Shown here: positions 44,667-52,722 of the stretch, in pieces
Position numbering within the stretch: the first letter of the stretch is position 1
Layout: every line of letters starts with the position of its first letter
Assembly: GCA_039819085.1 (NCBI GenBank)
Contig: JBCBSQ010000011.1
Coordinates: 35,090-99,089 of the forward strand
From: MED-G105 sp039819085
GTDB taxonomy: Bacteria; Pseudomonadota; Alphaproteobacteria; Caulobacterales; Parvularculaceae
Length of the DNA stretch: 64,000 nt
Direction: 5' to 3'
Made by a program: the position numbers and the translations under genes
The notes under the pieces: generated by a model
The model's input: the letters and a program-made list of their open reading frames with translations, nothing else
Database searches by the model: none
What the model was told of the DNA's origin: nothing

Positions 44667-46793
44667 ATGGTGTCGCCCATCAGATTTTCCTCTGGATTAC
44701 CCGTGTCGATAACATCTCGTTTCTTGTTGATCGCGTCATCTCTGACGGCGGCCGCTTGGATTGTAGGCGGCGTGATCTTTCTGTCCGAGCTGTTTCGCAA
44801 GGATCGCGCCGCAATGATGCACGATTTCGCGCACCATGTGGCGATGAGAAGCGCCGAGTTTGGGGAGACGTTCGAGCGCTCCGCGATCGCGGAAGCGCAT
44901 GCGAACGACGCGATGGCGAGGCGGTTTTCGATGTGGAAAGCCGCAGACGATCTCGACGCGGCTTTCGACAAACGTTTTCAATCCCAGCCGGACGGAACTT
45001 ACCGAAGCCGCAATGAGGATTTCGAGGGCGCAAGGGACGGCGGCGGTGTGACGTATGGCGTCGCCGCGTTTATCGCGCCGTCCAGTGTGACAGAGTCCCG
45101 CCATAAGGCGGCATTGCTTGCCGCCTATGATGTGGTGGCTCGCTATGGCGACGCTTTTCATTACTGGGCGGAGGATTTTTATTTCTACACCCCAAACAAC
45201 GACATCATCATTTTCGCGCCCGAGCGTTCGGATCGTCTTCTCTTTTATCGCAAGGAAGCGCCGGCCGACCTGTCGTTTCAAAAGACGCTCGGCAAGTACG
45301 TCAGCATTAAGAACAATCCCGACCGTGGCATGAAGTGCTCCGGGCTGGTCGGCCTGATGTATGACGCTGGCGTTCCGCGTATCGGCGCGAGCTGCCACAC
45401 CCCTTTCGACGCTGATGGCCGGCACGTTGGCGCGTTTGGCATCTCATATTGGCTGGCCGCCTGGTTGGAGGGGATTGTCGAGGAGCCTGTTTACGGGGTC
45501 TCGCCGATGATCGTCGCAGGCGACGGCGAAATGATCGCGCACGCGGATATGAACGATCGCAGCGGCGGTCGCGACGCGGGCGTCGCCTTTGCGCGCGCCG
45601 TAGGGGCGGACGAACTCATCGACGAGATCTCCCGTCGCGGGGACGAGGAGGGCTGGTTTTATTTTCCGCCCTGGAGATCCTATGTCGCCTATGCGCGGAT
45701 GACCGGCCCTGACTGGTACCTCCTCGCCGCGACGCCCGCTTCGGCGGTTCAGATGCATGTGCTTGGCGAATCGCTGGGGCTTGGCGTGCTGTCCTTGTGC
45801 GCGCTCTTGGCGGTGATCGCGGGAATGACCCTGACGGTTCGCCGGCTGATCAAGCTGCCGCTCGTTCAATTGGCGCGCGAAGCCGCCTTCCGGGTCGATG
45901 ACGCGGTGGACGTCGGGTATTCGGCGGCGGGCCGAAGCGATGAAATCGGGGAGTTGGCCCGCTCATTCCAGTCGCGCGACGACCGTTACAGGCGGCTCGT
46001 CGCGAACCTCGACGCAAAGGTGAAGGCGCGCACCAGCGAACTTGAAAAAGCGCGCGACGAGGCTGAACGCGCGAACGCGGCTAAATCAGCGTTCCTTGCA
46101 AATATGAGTCATGAAATCCGTACACCGCTGAATGGCGTTATCGGAATGGCGCAGGTGCTCTCCCGCTCGCGGCTGGAGCCCCAGCAAAAGGAGTACGCGG
46201 ACGTGATCGCGCGTTCGGGCGCGTCTCTGCTGGGCGTTATCAACGACGTTCTTGATCTGTCGAAGATAGAAGCCGGATCGCTGCGCATCGAGCGCGCGCC
46301 CTTCGATCTATCGAACCTGTTGTCGGATCTCGAAAAGGAATTCCGTCATATGACGGACGAGAAAGGGCTCGGTCTATATTTTGAGTTGCGGCTCGGCGGC
46401 GCGGAGATGCTCGAGGGCGACATGATGAAAGTGCGCCAGGTGCTGACGAACCTCCTCTCGAACGCGATCAAGTTCACCGCGGAGGGACATATTGATCTCG
46501 TCGCGGAAGCGGCTCGCGGCTCCGGCGAAGAGGTGATGACGCGCTTCACGGTCCGCGACACTGGCATTGGCATCACCGAAGAGGCCCTGTCGCGGGTGTT
46601 TGAGCCGTTCGAGCAGGCGGATGTGTCGACGACACGGCGATACGGCGGCACCGGACTAGGCCTGCCCATCTGTCGACGGATCGCCCAGGCGATGGGAGGG
46701 GGCGTGAGCGCCACGAGCGCGCCCGGCCGCGGCTCCGCATTTGTCTTTTGGGCGCCGATGCGCCTGGTCGAACGGCGTGACGACGCGGCCTAG
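44667..46793 (+). CDS. Membrane-bound sensor histidine kinase
   Basis: The 708-residue kinase has a membrane helix at residues about 17-40, a large extracytoplasmic sensor (about 40-370, Cache-like; contains a DGEMIAHADMND loop), a second helix (about 372-397), a HAMP-like linker, a coiled coil (ARTSELEKARDEAERANAAKSAFL), a HisKA domain with phospho-accepting His482 in SHEIRTPLNG and a HATPase_c domain with NLLSNAIKFT, DTGIGI and GGTGLGL. No receiver domain is attached and no response-regulator gene is next to it, so its partner is unknown. A Ser/Ala-poor acidic sensor suggests a small-molecule ligand. Confidence 0.93.
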   Translation: MVSPIRFSSGLPVSITSRFLLIASSLTAAAWIVGGVIFLSELFRKDRAAMMHDFAHHVAMRSAEFGETFERSAIAEAHANDAMARRFSMWKAADDLDAAFDKRFQSQPDGTYRSRNEDFEGARDGGGVTYGVAAFIAPSSVTESRHKAALLAAYDVVARYGDAFHYWAEDFYFYTPNNDIIIFAPERSDRLLFYRKEAPADLSFQKTLGKYVSIKNNPDRGMKCSGLVGLMYDAGVPRIGASCHTPFDADGRHVGAFGISYWLAAWLEGIVEEPVYGVSPMIVAGDGEMIAHADMNDRSGGRDAGVAFARAVGADELIDEISRRGDEEGWFYFPPWRSYVAYARMTGPDWYLLAATPASAVQMHVLGESLGLGVLSLCALLAVIAGMTLTVRRLIKLPLVQLAREAAFRVDDAVDVGYSAAGRSDEIGELARSFQSRDDRYRRLVANLDAKVKARTSELEKARDEAERANAAKSAFLANMSHEIRTPLNGVIGMAQVLSRSRLEPQQKEYADVIARSGASLLGVINDVLDLSKIEAGSLRIERAPFDLSNLLSDLEKEFRHMTDEKGLGLYFELRLGGAEMLEGDMMKVRQVLTNLLSNAIKFTAEGHIDLVAEAARGSGEEVMTRFTVRDTGIGITEEALSRVFEPFEQADVSTTRRYGGTGLGLPICRRIAQAMGGGVSATSAPGRGSAFVFWAPMRLVERRDDAA

Positions 46794-46814
46794 CGTTTCG
46801 CGCGTCCGGCCCCC

Positions 46815-48215
46815 TTAGCGCGGGCCGAGCATGTTCTCAGGGCGGACGATCGCGTCGAAATCTTCCGCCGGAATGCCGTCCTTGATCGCTTCTTCGCGCA
46901 AAGTGGTGCCGTTCTTGTGGGCGGTCTTGGCGATCTTCGCGGCCCGGTCGTAGCCGTATTTCTCTTTAAGGGGCGTCACAAGCATCAGCGAGTTTTCCAG
47001 CCCGCGCTGGATGTTGTCGAGGCGCGGCTCGATGCCGACGACGCAATTCTCCGTGAACGACACGGCTGCGTCCGCCATCAACCGGACCGACTGCAGGAAG
47101 TTATAGCTCATCATCGGATTGTAGACGTTGAGCTCGAAATGGCCCTGGCTGCCGGCGAATTTGATCGCGGCGTCATTGCCCATGACATGGGCGCAGACTT
47201 GCGTCAGCGCTTCGCACTGGGTCGGGTTCACCTTGCCCGGCATGATCGACGAGCCTGGCTCGTTTTCCGGCAAGGCCAATTCTCCGAGCCCGGAGCGTGG
47301 ACCGGAGCCGAGGAAGCGGATGTCATTGGCGATCTTGAAGAGCGAGGCCGCGACGGTGGCGATCGCGCCATGGCTCATCACCATCGCGTCATGGGCGGCG
47401 AGGGCCTCGAATTTGTTCGGGGCCGTTGTGAACTTCATGCCGGTGATGGCGGCGATCTTGTCGGCGACCATCTCAGCAAAGCCCGGCGGTGAGGCGAGGC
47501 CGGTGCCGACAGCGGTGCCGCCTTGCGCGAGCTGCATCAGCGCCGACATGGTGCTCTCGATACGGCAGATCCCGTTCCCGACCTGCGCGGTGTAGCCGGA
47601 AAACTCCTGGCCGAGGGTGACGGGCGTCGCGTCCTGGGTGTGGGTCCGCCCGATCTTGATGATGTCTTTCCAGGCTTCGGCCTTGTCGTTGAGGGCGTTC
47701 CTCAGCTGCTGAAGCGCCGGCGTCAGGCGATGCTCGATTTCCTCCGCACACGCGATATGCATCGCCGTCGGAAACGTGTCGTTCGACGACTGGCTCATAT
47801 TGCAGTGGTCGTTCGGGTGGACGGGCGCCTTCGAGCCGATTTCGCCGCCGAGGATCTCAATCGCCCGGTTCGCGATCACTTCGTTGGCGTTCATGTTCGA
47901 CTGGGTGCCGGAGCCGGTCTGCCAGACGACGAGCGGGAAATGGTCGTCGAGCTTGCCTTCGATCACCTCCTGGGCGGCCTGGACGATCGCCGCGCCCAAT
48001 CCGTCATCGAGCTTGCCGAGCGCCATGTTGGTTTCGGCCGCCGCCCGTTTGACGATCCCCAGCGCGCGGACGATCGGCGCGGGCTGGCGCTCCCAGCCGA
48101 TCTTGAAATTGCCGAGCGAGCGCTGCGCCTGCGCGCCCCAATACTTGTCGGCGGGCACCTCGACCTCGCCCATGGTGTCGGTTTCAATGCGGGATGCGGA
48201 TCGATGGTTTGTCAT
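46815..48215 (-). CDS. fumC: Fumarate hydratase, class II
   Basis: The 466-residue enzyme of the TCA cycle interconverts fumarate and malate without an iron-sulfur cluster. Superfamily signatures are QTGSGTQSNMNANEVIANRA, HPNDHCNMSQSSNDTFPTAMH and the lyase motif GSSIMPGKVNPTQCE, with the catalytic Ser in the last. Start ATG 48215 (MTNHRSASRIETDTMGEV) fits; the frame continues to 48266. It follows sspB by 143 bases and is separated from it by a strong terminator. Confidence 0.97.
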   Translation of the reverse strand: MTNHRSASRIETDTMGEVEVPADKYWGAQAQRSLGNFKIGWERQPAPIVRALGIVKRAAAETNMALGKLDDGLGAAIVQAAQEVIEGKLDDHFPLVVWQTGSGTQSNMNANEVIANRAIEILGGEIGSKAPVHPNDHCNMSQSSNDTFPTAMHIACAEEIEHRLTPALQQLRNALNDKAEAWKDIIKIGRTHTQDATPVTLGQEFSGYTAQVGNGICRIESTMSALMQLAQGGTAVGTGLASPPGFAEMVADKIAAITGMKFTTAPNKFEALAAHDAMVMSHGAIATVAASLFKIANDIRFLGSGPRSGLGELALPENEPGSSIMPGKVNPTQCEALTQVCAHVMGNDAAIKFAGSQGHFELNVYNPMMSYNFLQSVRLMADAAVSFTENCVVGIEPRLDNIQRGLENSLMLVTPLKEKYGYDRAAKIAKTAHKNGTTLREEAIKDGIPAEDFDAIVRPENMLGPR

Positions 48216-48318
48216 GGAGGCGCTGTCTCTAAAGTAAGGGCGAAGAATCGCGGTTCGCTCTACCATGCGGCAGCCTGCGGCGAAACGGCGGCGCGGTCAT
48301 CGGTTACGAGCAAAAATG

Positions 48319-48342
48319 AAAAAAAGCGTTCTTCCGAAACGC
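48319..48342 (-). terminator. Intrinsic terminator after sspB
   Basis: On the minus strand GCGTT and AACGC (48342-48338 with 48330-48326) form a 5-base stem around TCGGAAG, followed by seven T (48325-48319). It lies directly after the sspB stop and before fumC. Confidence 0.65.
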
Positions 48343-48358
48343 CGAACAGGATGAGGCG

Positions 48359-48847
48359 TCACTTCTTTCGGAACGCGTCGAGGCTGACGACGTCGGCCGA
48401 TCCATCCGCGGCCGAGGCATCTTCGACGTCCGGCTTTTCTTCGACGGGTTCATCCGTGTTGGCGCCGGTGACGTCGTCCGGCGGACTGTCCGTGGTCGCG
48501 AACCTCAGTTCAAACTGCGCGCCCGGGTCGGCGAAGGTCGCCACAGCGGAGAATGGAACGTGTAGCCGTGACGGCTCACCTTTGAACCAGAGCGTGACCG
48601 CGAACTTGTCGTCTTCGACCTCGAGATCCTTGAACTGGTGCTGCAGGACGATGGTCATGCGTTCCGGATAGGTCTCGAGCAGATCGGCCGGTATGGACAC
48701 GCCCGGCGCCTGGGTCAGAAACTCGATGTAGAAATGGTGCTCCCCCGGCGCGGCGCCGATGTCCTGCGTGATGCTAAGCACGTCGTGAAGGACGCGCCGA
48801 AGGGCGTCGTCCATGAGAAAAGCATAGTCGAGTTCGACGTCGCTCAC
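48359..48847 (-). CDS. sspB: ClpXP adaptor SspB
   Basis: The 162-residue protein is the alphaproteobacterial SspB: a dimeric domain (residues about 1-120; YAFLMDDALRRVLHDVL, HHFYIEFLTQAPGVSIP, MTIVLQHQFKDLEVEDDKFAVTLWFKGEP) binds the ssrA tag, a flexible acidic linker follows and the C-terminal VVSLDAFRKK is the ClpX-docking tail. It hands tagged peptides to ClpXP. The tmRNA gene that encodes the tag lies about 400 bases upstream on the same strand. Confidence 0.95.
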   Translation of the reverse strand: MSDVELDYAFLMDDALRRVLHDVLSITQDIGAAPGEHHFYIEFLTQAPGVSIPADLLETYPERMTIVLQHQFKDLEVEDDKFAVTLWFKGEPSRLHVPFSAVATFADPGAQFELRFATTDSPPDDVTGANTDEPVEEKPDVEDASAADGSADVVSLDAFRKK

Positions 48848-49019
48848 GCGTTTCCGCTCCCGCTGAACTCTCGCCGTCCGCGCCCGCCGCCCATTTGCCG
48901 CGTCGCGTGTCGCTAGATCGACAGCCTAGTCAGCGCGGACAGCGATTCATAGGCCACCAGACGACGCTCGTAGCTCTCGCAAGCCTTAAAGGCAATGGCG
49001 CCGTGCGGTCCGCGCGGGG

Positions 49020-49254
49020 GCTTGCGCCGATATTGCCATCAAAGACTCCGGCGCCTCGGCCGGTCGTCGCCGGGAAAGGCCTGTCCTACATCTCTATTCG
49101 TGGAAATAGTCCCCGGCTTCTGTTGCCAGGCGCGCCATATCGGCTTGCGCCGATATGGCCATCAAAGACTCCGGCGCCTGAACCGGTCATCGCGCGGATG
49201 GGCCTGTCATCTCCCGAAATGCTGGAAATAGTCCCCGGCTTCTGTTGCCAGGCG
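49020..49254. repeat. Two imperfect tandem copies of a 112-base unit
   Basis: Copy B spans 49020-49132 and copy A 49143-49254. Both run from GCTTGCGCCGATAT through ATCAAAGACTCCGGCGCCT to TGGAAATAGTCCCCGGCTTC and TTGCCAGGCG; the ends are near-identical and only the middle, about 50 bases, differs, with one indel. Copy A continues into the 3' part of the tmRNA gene. The unit has no convincing coding frame. A perfect dyad sits at the junction (49134-49159). Confidence 0.85.
49134..49159. repeat. Perfect 11-base dyad at the repeat junction
   Basis: GCCATATCGGC at 49134-49144 and GCCGATATGGC at 49149-49159 are exact inverted copies around TTGC, able to form an 11-base-pair hairpin on either strand exactly where the two tandem copies meet. 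In copy B the right arm has one change (GATATTGCC), so the perfect dyad exists only at this junction. Confidence 0.75.
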
Positions 49255-49570
49255 CCGGGGGGCCCCGCCTAGCCTTGGAAAGAGGCTAGGGCTTTAAAAG
49301 CGAATTCACTTAAGCCGCATTACGCAGCCAGAGCGAACTCTTCCGAGTAGTTGTCATTTGCAACTATTCAAATTGGCCCAATAACGGAGGCCATCCGGGC
49401 GAAAGCGCAGTCTTTACACGTTCGTCGATCCTATTTCGGCCCCGCCGCAAGCTTCCTTCAGCGCCGCCGCGCCCCTCGAAAGCCTCTGGTGGAGCCGCCG
49501 GGTACCGCCCCCGGGTCCGATCCGCTTATTACACAGGCCGTTTATCGCCATAGCCGGCAAGCCGGCCCTC
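49226..49570 (-). ncRNA. ssrA: Two-piece (permuted) transfer-messenger RNA
   Basis: Read on the minus strand, the acceptor piece comes first: a T-arm (GGACCCGGGGGCGGTACC) and acceptor strand GGCGGCTCCACCA ending at 49487. An intervening loop follows, then the tag piece starts at about 49443 with GGGGCCGAAATAGGATCGACG; GGGGCC pairs with GGCUCC of the acceptor piece. The tag frame at 49361-49320 reads ANDNYSEEFALAA and stops with TAA. A hairpin CCTAGCC/GGCTAGG (about 49268-49290) and a GC-rich stem at 49233-49260 follow. This circularly permuted order is the alphaproteobacterial form of tmRNA, which rescues stalled ribosomes and tags products for ClpXP. Outer ends are approximate. Confidence 0.93.
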
Positions 49571-49760
49571 TCAACATAGGGCTGAAAGGTTGATGATAAA
49601 AGAGCGGCGGCTTCAACGACGATGGCGGCTGCGACTGTCAAATCTCTGTAACTTCTATGCATTATGTGCGCACGGAGAGGCGCGGGCGTTGCGATTCGTC
49701 TGTTTGGTTCGGCCGGCCTTTTCGCCAGATCAGCCCTTTCGCCAGAATTGGGGACCGTCA

Positions 49761-50000
49761 GTGGATGCGCAGGATTTCAGGAAATGGCGCAGGCACTTGA
49801 AGCTGTCGCAAAAGGACGCCGCGGCTGCACTCGGCCTTAAGCGGCGGATGATCCAGTATTATGAAAAGGGCGAGCGGGACGGCGAGAAGGTGAAAATCCC
49901 GCTGGCGGTGCGGCTCGCGTGCTTCGCGATCGCGGAGGGCGTCGAGGATTACAATGGGCCGACGCGGAAAGTGAAAAGGCGCGAGTCGCCAAGTGGCTAG
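49761..50000 (+). CDS. Small helix-turn-helix (XRE/Cro-like) protein
   Basis: The 79-residue protein has an XRE-type helix-turn-helix at residues about 5-45 (FRKWRRHLKLSQKDAAAALGLKRRMIQYYEKGER) and a basic tail. GTG 49761 after GGGGACC is the preferred start; the frame reaches 49590 with arginine-rich sequence that does not look like protein. It is transcribed away from ssrA. No phage or toxin-antitoxin partner is adjacent, so the target is unknown. Confidence 0.75.
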   Translation: MDAQDFRKWRRHLKLSQKDAAAALGLKRRMIQYYEKGERDGEKVKIPLAVRLACFAIAEGVEDYNGPTRKVKRRESPSG

Positions 50001-50119
50001 TGAGGTTTGCCGCGCGCGACGCGAAGCGATTGGCCAGCAAGCTATTTTGCGCTGGCTTTAGACTCAAGTGAAGCAACTCGAAGGCTGGCGCTGTTCCCGG
50101 GGGGAGGGCCAAGCCGGCG

Positions 50120-51676
50120 TTAGGGGAGGTCGGCCGGCGCGTCCGCCTCGGCGTCGTCGGTCTCATCTTCCTCTGGCTCGTCGTCTGGCCTTTCAGCGCC
50201 CTCGTTAGTCCCCAATTCGATGAATTCGTCGAGCGTCAGGAAGTCCATCCTTTTGTAGCTGGGCGTGACCGGACCCGCCTCGTAGGCGGCGCGATCCTTG
50301 GACATTTGAGCAAGTTCCACCTTGGCGCGGATCGTCGCCGCTTCCGGATGGTCGACGGCCGCGAGCAAGTCATCGAGGGCGGCGTCCCCTGCGGGTCCGA
50401 GTTCGAAGCGCAGGTAGGGGTAATCGAAGTCCTCGGCGGCCACGCGTCCTGACAGCAGGCGATCGCGCTGGTTCGCCGCGCTGAGCGCATAGAGATCGAT
50501 GAGAGGAGAGCCGGCGACCATGAGCGCGAGAGCTGTCGCAAGGCCAAGCGCAGGGTTCAATCGAGAGGCGACGGGAATCCAGCGTTCTTTCGCGCCGATG
50601 AATTGGCCAAACACATAGACGACGCCTGCGCCGGCGTGAGCCAGCGCCAAGATAGCCGCGCCGACCCCAAGAAGGCGCAATGGCGTGAAGCCATGGGCGT
50701 CGATACGGTCCTGAACGCCGGTCCAGGCGTACCAGGCGAAGAACGGGGCGATCAGCAGCAGGATCAGAGCGGGAATGCGAAGCCAAAGCGGCGGCGCGCC
50801 GCCTTCGCCGCTTTGCCGCAGCCCGTTGAAGCAGACCCAGATCACGCCCACCAGCAAGATAAAGATGGCGCTCGGGTAGGGCAGGCGGAGCGTCACCCAG
50901 GGACCATTTGCGATGGACGCGCCAAGCAGCGCCGCCGCCGCCGCCATCAGCGCTGGCGTGGAGATCCTGGCCATCGCCACGGCGATGTACCGCATGGCGC
51001 CGAAGACCGCGCTGCGGCCGCGCATTGCGCCAATTGCAAGGCCGATCAGTCCGCCACCGACCGGCCACACGAAATGTGAGTGTCGCTCGACGATTTCGGC
51101 CATGCCTCCCACGGCTTCGCCCATGGTCAGCGCGCTGACAGCTAGAACTGCCGCGACGGGCGCGATCAGCAACGCCGCGGCGAGCATGATCAATGGGATG
51201 GTGAGCGCGTGGAGAAAGTACGCCGCGTCTAGGGCCATGCCGCCGCCGCGCGCGCCTTCCTCGGACTGGTCGGATCGGGGCGCGACGCCCTGGCGAAGCA
51301 CATAGGCTTTTGCGAATGCGATCATGAGGTAGGCGCCGACCGGCGCGGCGACGGCGAACCATACCCCGTTCGCGACAGCGGACGCGCGCCCCGGCGTATC
51401 CACGAGGGCGATGTCCATAGCGTAGGCAGGCGCCGCCACGATCGCACCGATCACGAAGGCGGCCGCCAGCGCGCCCATTCGCCCGCCACGCTCCACCAGA
51501 AAACAGAAAGCGGCGAAGGAGGCGATGAAAAAGTACGCTGCGCCCTGGGCTGCGTCATAGCCAATAAACGGGCCGATGAAGTCCAGCGCGCCAAGCGCCG
51601 CGCCGGCTATGACGCCGGCGACCGCAGTCGACAGCGAAATCCCGCGCCCGATCCCGTTGATCTGGTCTCGACTCAT
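50120..51676 (-). CDS. DUF4153 family membrane protein
   Basis: The 518-residue protein has about 11-12 membrane segments, a long hydrophobic core, and a highly acidic C-terminal tail (EGAERPDDEPEEDETDDAEADAPADLP region). Features of the DUF4153 family: the paired central region PLWLRIPALILLLIAPFFAWYAW and WIPVASRLNPALGLA. The C-terminal 110 residues are soluble (YLRFELGPAGDAALDDLLAAV), likely cytoplasmic or periplasmic. Function is unknown. The upstream gap to thyA is divergent. Confidence 0.8.
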   Translation of the reverse strand: MSRDQINGIGRGISLSTAVAGVIAGAALGALDFIGPFIGYDAAQGAAYFFIASFAAFCFLVERGGRMGALAAAFVIGAIVAAPAYAMDIALVDTPGRASAVANGVWFAVAAPVGAYLMIAFAKAYVLRQGVAPRSDQSEEGARGGGMALDAAYFLHALTIPLIMLAAALLIAPVAAVLAVSALTMGEAVGGMAEIVERHSHFVWPVGGGLIGLAIGAMRGRSAVFGAMRYIAVAMARISTPALMAAAAALLGASIANGPWVTLRLPYPSAIFILLVGVIWVCFNGLRQSGEGGAPPLWLRIPALILLLIAPFFAWYAWTGVQDRIDAHGFTPLRLLGVGAAILALAHAGAGVVYVFGQFIGAKERWIPVASRLNPALGLATALALMVAGSPLIDLYALSAANQRDRLLSGRVAAEDFDYPYLRFELGPAGDAALDDLLAAVDHPEAATIRAKVELAQMSKDRAAYEAGPVTPSYKRMDFLTLDEFIELGTNEGAERPDDEPEEDETDDAEADAPADLP

Positions 51677-51846
51677 CCGACAAACACCCCTCGCCGTGGC
51701 ATCCTATCAGGTTGAGGCGACTGACCGCCAGCCTTCCAGGCGCAGAGGCGCTTTTCCGCAGGCTCTTGCCGCTGATGGCCGCGCCGGCGAAAAACGGTGC
51801 GTCCGCCGCCCAGAACGGGCGGCGGCGCAATGCAAAGGAGAGTGAA

Positions 51847-52722
51847 ATGGCGGATCGCGCGCCGGCCGACAAAGGCTCCAATCAACGGTCGGCGGCTGCG
51901 AGCGGCAACCCGTTTGACGCGGCCTATCTTGATCTCCTCCGGCGCGTGATCGCCGAAGGCCATGATCGAGAGGATCGGACCGGCGTTGGCGCGCGGTCGG
52001 TCTTCGGCCATCAAATGCGGTTTGACCTGTCGGCGGGCTTTCCCCTGCTGACGACCAAGAAGCTGCACGTGAAGTCAATTGTTCACGAGCTTTTGTGGTT
52101 CCTCGCCGGCGACGCCAACATCAAGTACCTGAACGATCACGGCGTGACGATCTGGGATGAATGGGCGGATGAAAACGGCGACCTCGGCCCGGTTTACGGG
52201 CGTCAATGGCGGTCCTGGCCGACGCCCGACGGCGGGACGATCGATCAGTTGGCGGAGTTGGTCGCCCGTCTGAAGGAAGATCCTTATTCGCGCCGTCATG
52301 TGGTGACGGCCTGGAACCCTGCGGACATACCGCAAATGGCGTTGCCGCCCTGCCACTGCCTGTTTCAGTTCTTTGTGCGCGAAGAGAATGGCGAGCAGGT
52401 TCTTTCCTGTCAGCTCTATCAGCGCTCCGCGGACGTTTTTCTGGGCGTGCCGTTCAACATCGCCTCCTACGCGCTTCTGACCGCCATGACGGCGCAGGCG
52501 ATCGGCGCGCGGGCCGGCGAGTTCGTCCACTCGTTCGGGGATGTTCATCTTTACCACAATCATTTCGATCAGGCGCATTTTCAGTTGACGCGTAAGGCGG
52601 CTCCTCCGCCGCAGCTTGAGCTGAACCCGGAGGTCAAGGATCTGTTTGCGTTCCGATATGACGACATTCGGTTTGCGGACTATCACCCGGCGCCCGCCAT
52701 AAAGGCGCCGATCGCCGTATGA
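51847..52722 (+). CDS. thyA: Thymidylate synthase
   Basis: The 291-residue enzyme makes dTMP from dUMP using methylene-tetrahydrofolate, producing dihydrofolate. RTGVGARSVFGHQMRFDLS (folate/substrate binding), the nucleophile Cys169 in LPPCHC, and QRSADVFLGVPFNIASYA are all present. ATG 51847 follows AAGGAG. Its stop overlaps the next gene by four bases (ATGA), coupling it to the GNAT-DHFR fusion, which re-reduces the dihydrofolate it makes. Confidence 0.97.
   Translation: MADRAPADKGSNQRSAAASGNPFDAAYLDLLRRVIAEGHDREDRTGVGARSVFGHQMRFDLSAGFPLLTTKKLHVKSIVHELLWFLAGDANIKYLNDHGVTIWDEWADENGDLGPVYGRQWRSWPTPDGGTIDQLAELVARLKEDPYSRRHVVTAWNPADIPQMALPPCHCLFQFFVREENGEQVLSCQLYQRSADVFLGVPFNIASYALLTAMTAQAIGARAGEFVHSFGDVHLYHNHFDQAHFQLTRKAAPPPQLELNPEVKDLFAFRYDDIRFADYHPAPAIKAPIAV

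Noticed and set aside
48895..49272. Open frame of 125 codons through the tandem repeat
   Set aside because: The apparent peptide repeat simply mirrors the DNA duplication next to ssrA; no start signal or family support.
49590..49760. N-terminal extension of the HTH gene
   Set aside because: Arg/Cys-rich, no family match and it overlaps the ssrA upstream region; GTG 49761 has a ribosome binding site.
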